Below the pieces are notes generated by a model, which was not told where the DNA came from, did no database searches, and saw nothing but the letters and a program-made list of their open reading frames with translations. Shown piece by piece: positions 62,161 to 64,000 of a DNA stretch of 64,000 nucleotides. Positions within the stretch are counted from its first letter, which is position 1. Each line of letters begins with the position of its first letter. This DNA is from Actinobacillus sp. (GTDB taxonomy: Bacteria > Pseudomonadota > Gammaproteobacteria > Enterobacterales > Pasteurellaceae). The DNA is taken from the NCBI GenBank assembly GCA_020026155.1, contig JAHHQX010000003.1, forward strand, positions 1 to 64,000, given 5' to 3'. The position numbers were made by a program, and so were the translations under genes.

Positions 62161-63204
62161 TTATGCACGCTCAATATCAAAGGCCATCACTTCTCCAATT
62201 GTCGATGCCCCAAGCGCAATCATAAGTAAACGATCGACACCCAGCGCAACACCAGAGCAATTTGGCATTCCCGCTTTTAAAGCAGCCAAGAAACGCACAT
62301 CAATTTCTTGCTCAGGTAATCCTAAGCGTGCGCGTTCACGATTATCTTCTTCAAAACGATGACGCTGTTCGCGGTAATCCGTTAATTCTGTAAAACCATT
62401 TGCCAATTCTACCCCTTTGTAATAGAACTCGAAACGTTCTGCGACACGTAAATCTTCAGAACTAAGTTGAGCGAGTGCCGCTTGGGAGGCTGGAAAATGA
62501 TAAACGGCTATCGGTTGATTTTGTCCGATTTGGGGTTCTACTACCATGCTGAATAAAAATTCTAATAAAGTATCACGATCAGAGTGTTCGGCATCCATGA
62601 AATTATTTTCTTTCGCTTTTGCCACCAGTTCGTCATCAGAACATGAAAGCGGATCTAACCCTACACATTCCTGGAATATAAATTGATAACTCACCATTTC
62701 TGCAGGCGCGCAATCAAGTACCTCTTGCAATAAATCATCCACCTCATTAATTAAACGATACATATCAAAAAATGGGCGGTACCATTCAAGCATCGTGAAT
62801 TCTGGATTGTGTTTTCTCCCCGCCTCTTCATTACGAAATACACGGCAAAGTTGGAAAATAGGTCCACTTCCCGCGGTTAGTAGACGTTTCATATGATATT
62901 CTGGGCTTGTCATCAAATAAAGCGTTTCGGATTTCGCTTTATATGGGGAAAGATATTGAGTTTCAAATGTAACAAGATGTACATCAGTAACGCCATATTC
63001 GCTTAAAACTGGCGTAGACACCTCTAATAAGCCACGTGCACGAAAGAATGTACGAATTTGTTCGATAATTTTAGCGCGTGCAATTAAATTCTTAATTGGT
63101 GCACTCGGTTTCCATGTATCCCCTACTTTTTTTAATTTTTCATCTAGCGACATGTCATGGTTATCTTTTTCTTCACTTACTAATGCGTGATTGTTGTCGA
63201 TCAT
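62161..63204 (-). CDS. epmA: Elongation factor P--(R)-beta-lysine ligase
   Basis: A 347-aa class II lysyl-tRNA-synthetase paralogue that attaches beta-lysine to EF-P. Seen: motif 2 FRNEEAGRKHNPEFTMLEWY, TSPEYHMKRLL and the C-terminal GVALGVDRLLMIALG. ATG 63204 has AAGGTGAG upstream. Family members usually start near WKPSAPIKNL, so the first ~28 residues (starting MIDNNHALVSEEKDNHDM) are an extension or the true start is ATG 63153. Divergent from frdA, the same neighbourhood as in Haemophilus. Confidence 0.93.
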   Translation of the reverse strand: MIDNNHALVSEEKDNHDMSLDEKLKKVGDTWKPSAPIKNLIARAKIIEQIRTFFRARGLLEVSTPVLSEYGVTDVHLVTFETQYLSPYKAKSETLYLMTSPEYHMKRLLTAGSGPIFQLCRVFRNEEAGRKHNPEFTMLEWYRPFFDMYRLINEVDDLLQEVLDCAPAEMVSYQFIFQECVGLDPLSCSDDELVAKAKENNFMDAEHSDRDTLLEFLFSMVVEPQIGQNQPIAVYHFPASQAALAQLSSEDLRVAERFEFYYKGVELANGFTELTDYREQRHRFEEDNRERARLGLPEQEIDVRFLAALKAGMPNCSGVALGVDRLLMIALGASTIGEVMAFDIERA

Positions 63205-63297
63205 AATAGAATTACTCACCTTTTTCCGTGTCAAACTTACGTTATTTTAACATTATTTATATATGCTATAAATTAAAATATCTAAAAACAGAGTGTT

Positions 63298-63310
63298 GAT
63301 AATTATTATC
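63298..63310. promoter_or_regulatory. Fur-like 6-1-6 palindrome in the epmA-frdA gap
   Basis: GATAAT-T-ATTATC is a perfect Fur-type half-box dyad. A single 13-bp match in AT-rich DNA is weak evidence. Confidence 0.25.
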
Positions 63311-63351
63311 AATAACTTATTGAATTAACGTTTTTTTTTGCATTAAAAAGT

Positions 63352-63367
63352 TTGAAGTAGATCACAT
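63352..63367 (+). promoter_or_regulatory. CRP/FNR-type site upstream of frdA
   Basis: TTTGA-AGTAGA-TCACA has nine of ten CRP half-site positions; the overlapping TTGAA-GTAG-ATCAC is an FNR box with two mismatches. About 140 bp upstream of frdA. Confidence 0.5.
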
Positions 63368-63499
63368 TTTTAAAAGATTGCGGTTATCAGAATTTTATAA
63401 AAGTGGCAGAATACCCCTGCTTGAAAAAGGGTTTTAAGCACTGTTTATTTTTTTATCTTTTTTATAATAATTTCTATATTTATTTCTGGGAGGAATACT

Positions 63500-64000
63500 G
63501 TGCAAATCGAAGAAACCATCAATGTCGATGTTGCAATTGTGGGTGCTGGCGGTGGCGGTTTACGTACTGCGATTGCTGCAGCAGAGGAAAACCCAAATTT
63601 AAAAGTCGCACTTATTTCTAAAGTTTATCCAATGCGTAGTCATACTGTTGCCGCTGAAGGTGGCGCAGCTGCGGTTATTAAACCTGAAGATAGTTATGAA
63701 AAACATTTTCACGATACCGTAGCAGGGGGTGACTGGCTTTGTGAACAAGATCTTGTTGAATATTTTGTAAAACACTCTCCAGTGGAAATGACTCAGCTTG
63801 AACGTTGGGGATGCCCATGGAGCCGTAAACAAAATGGGGATGTGAATGTTCGTCGTTTTGGCGGTATGAAAATCGAACGCACTTGGTTCGCTGCCGACAA
63901 AACTGGTTTCCACCTTCTCCATACTCTCTTCCAAACTTCAATGCAATATCCACAAATCCATCGTTTCGACGAACATTTCGTTCTTGATATTCTCGTTGAT
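63500..64000 (+). CDS. frdA: Fumarate reductase flavoprotein subunit (partial, runs off window)
   Basis: The first 167 codons of FrdA. Start is GTG 63500 after GGGAGGA (63488-63494). Seen: FAD-binding VAIVGAGGGGLRTAIAA, the covalent FAD histidine His48 in MRSHTVAAEGGAAAV, and the conserved EYFVKHSPVEMTQLERWGCP. The enzyme reduces fumarate with menaquinol in the inner membrane in anaerobic respiration. Frame stays open to the window end. FrdB/C/D should follow outside. Confidence 0.95.
   Translation, partial: MQIEETINVDVAIVGAGGGGLRTAIAAAEENPNLKVALISKVYPMRSHTVAAEGGAAAVIKPEDSYEKHFHDTVAGGDWLCEQDLVEYFVKHSPVEMTQLERWGCPWSRKQNGDVNVRRFGGMKIERTWFAADKTGFHLLHTLFQTSMQYPQIHRFDEHFVLDILVD

Noticed and set aside
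63296..63312. FNR box TTGAT..ATCAA in the epmA-frdA gap
   Set aside because: The two half sites are separated by seven bases, not four. The same bases fit a Fur-type dyad better.
63403..63621. 72-residue reading frame overlapping the frdA start
   Set aside because: It is out of frame with the clear FrdA start (GTG with GGGAGGA) and is a shadow frame.
1..64000. CRISPR array, prophage or insertion sequence
   Set aside because: No regularly spaced direct repeats, phage structural genes or transposase frames were seen.

Overview
The window is a 64 kb chromosomal segment of a low-GC gammaproteobacterium, almost certainly a member of the Pasteurellaceae. The evidence is gene content and order: bamD/rluD/pgeF, aroQ-accB-accC-yhdT-panF, menB/menC, two adjacent ferritins, pth-ychF, yciC-yciB-yciA-yciI, and epmA divergent from frdA. 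These neighbourhoods match Haemophilus-type genomes, and the cluster of Opa-like porins next to an MsrAB fusion also fits. The genus cannot be fixed from sequence alone. Canonical Pasteurellaceae DNA uptake signals are surprisingly rare (three copies of ACCGCACTT seen), so a lineage without strong Hin-type or Apl-type uptake bias is possible.

Layout. 1-160: tRNA-Leu(UAA) with its terminator. 160-3885: a very AT-rich insert carrying a two-gene SIR2/HerA antiphage-type module. 3886-5454: secreted thioredoxin-MsrA-MsrB fusion. 5543-9505: a surface cluster on the minus strand with a Slam translocator, a Slam-type surface lipoprotein and a short trimeric autotransporter adhesin. 9707-17565: housekeeping genes (sppA, ydjA, pepB, ndk, bamD, rluD, pgeF). 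17677-20878: four tandem Opa-like outer-membrane beta-barrels. 21098-29698: hrpA, fabB, rpsT, murJ, ribF. 29699-30318: a non-coding stretch made of two diverged copies of a composite hairpin element. 30319-33814: TRIC-family membrane protein, ycaO, gloB and 4.5S RNA. 34038-36456: acetoin pathway genes alsS-alsD. 36591-43988: panF-yhdT-accC-accB-aroQ, then menC, a tiny lipoprotein, terC and menB. 44263-48668: dcuB, an AbgA-like amidohydrolase, purA. 48757-52888: four tandem exported Sel1-repeat proteins. 53063-56051: compact molybdate-type ABC transporter plus ModD. 56192-64000: pth, ychF, ferritins, yjdM, the yci cluster, epmA and the start of frdA.

A physiological theme is anaerobic or fermentative growth: dcuB and frdA (fumarate respiration), menB/menC (menaquinone), alsSD (acetoin), with CRP/FNR-like sites upstream of dcuB, frdA and some Opa-like genes. 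A second theme is the host interface: adhesin, Slam/lipoprotein, Opa-like barrels, exported Sel1 proteins, MsrAB.

The most unusual non-coding signals are a dispersed family of about 14 intergenic palindromes (arms of the type CACGCCCC..ATTTTCAT and its complement), mostly sitting where terminators are expected, and the duplicated composite hairpin element at 29711-30317, whose inner stem is kept in both copies although its sequence has changed. The best candidate for an exciting system is the SIR2-HerA pair beside the tRNA. It is a known type of defence module rather than a new one.
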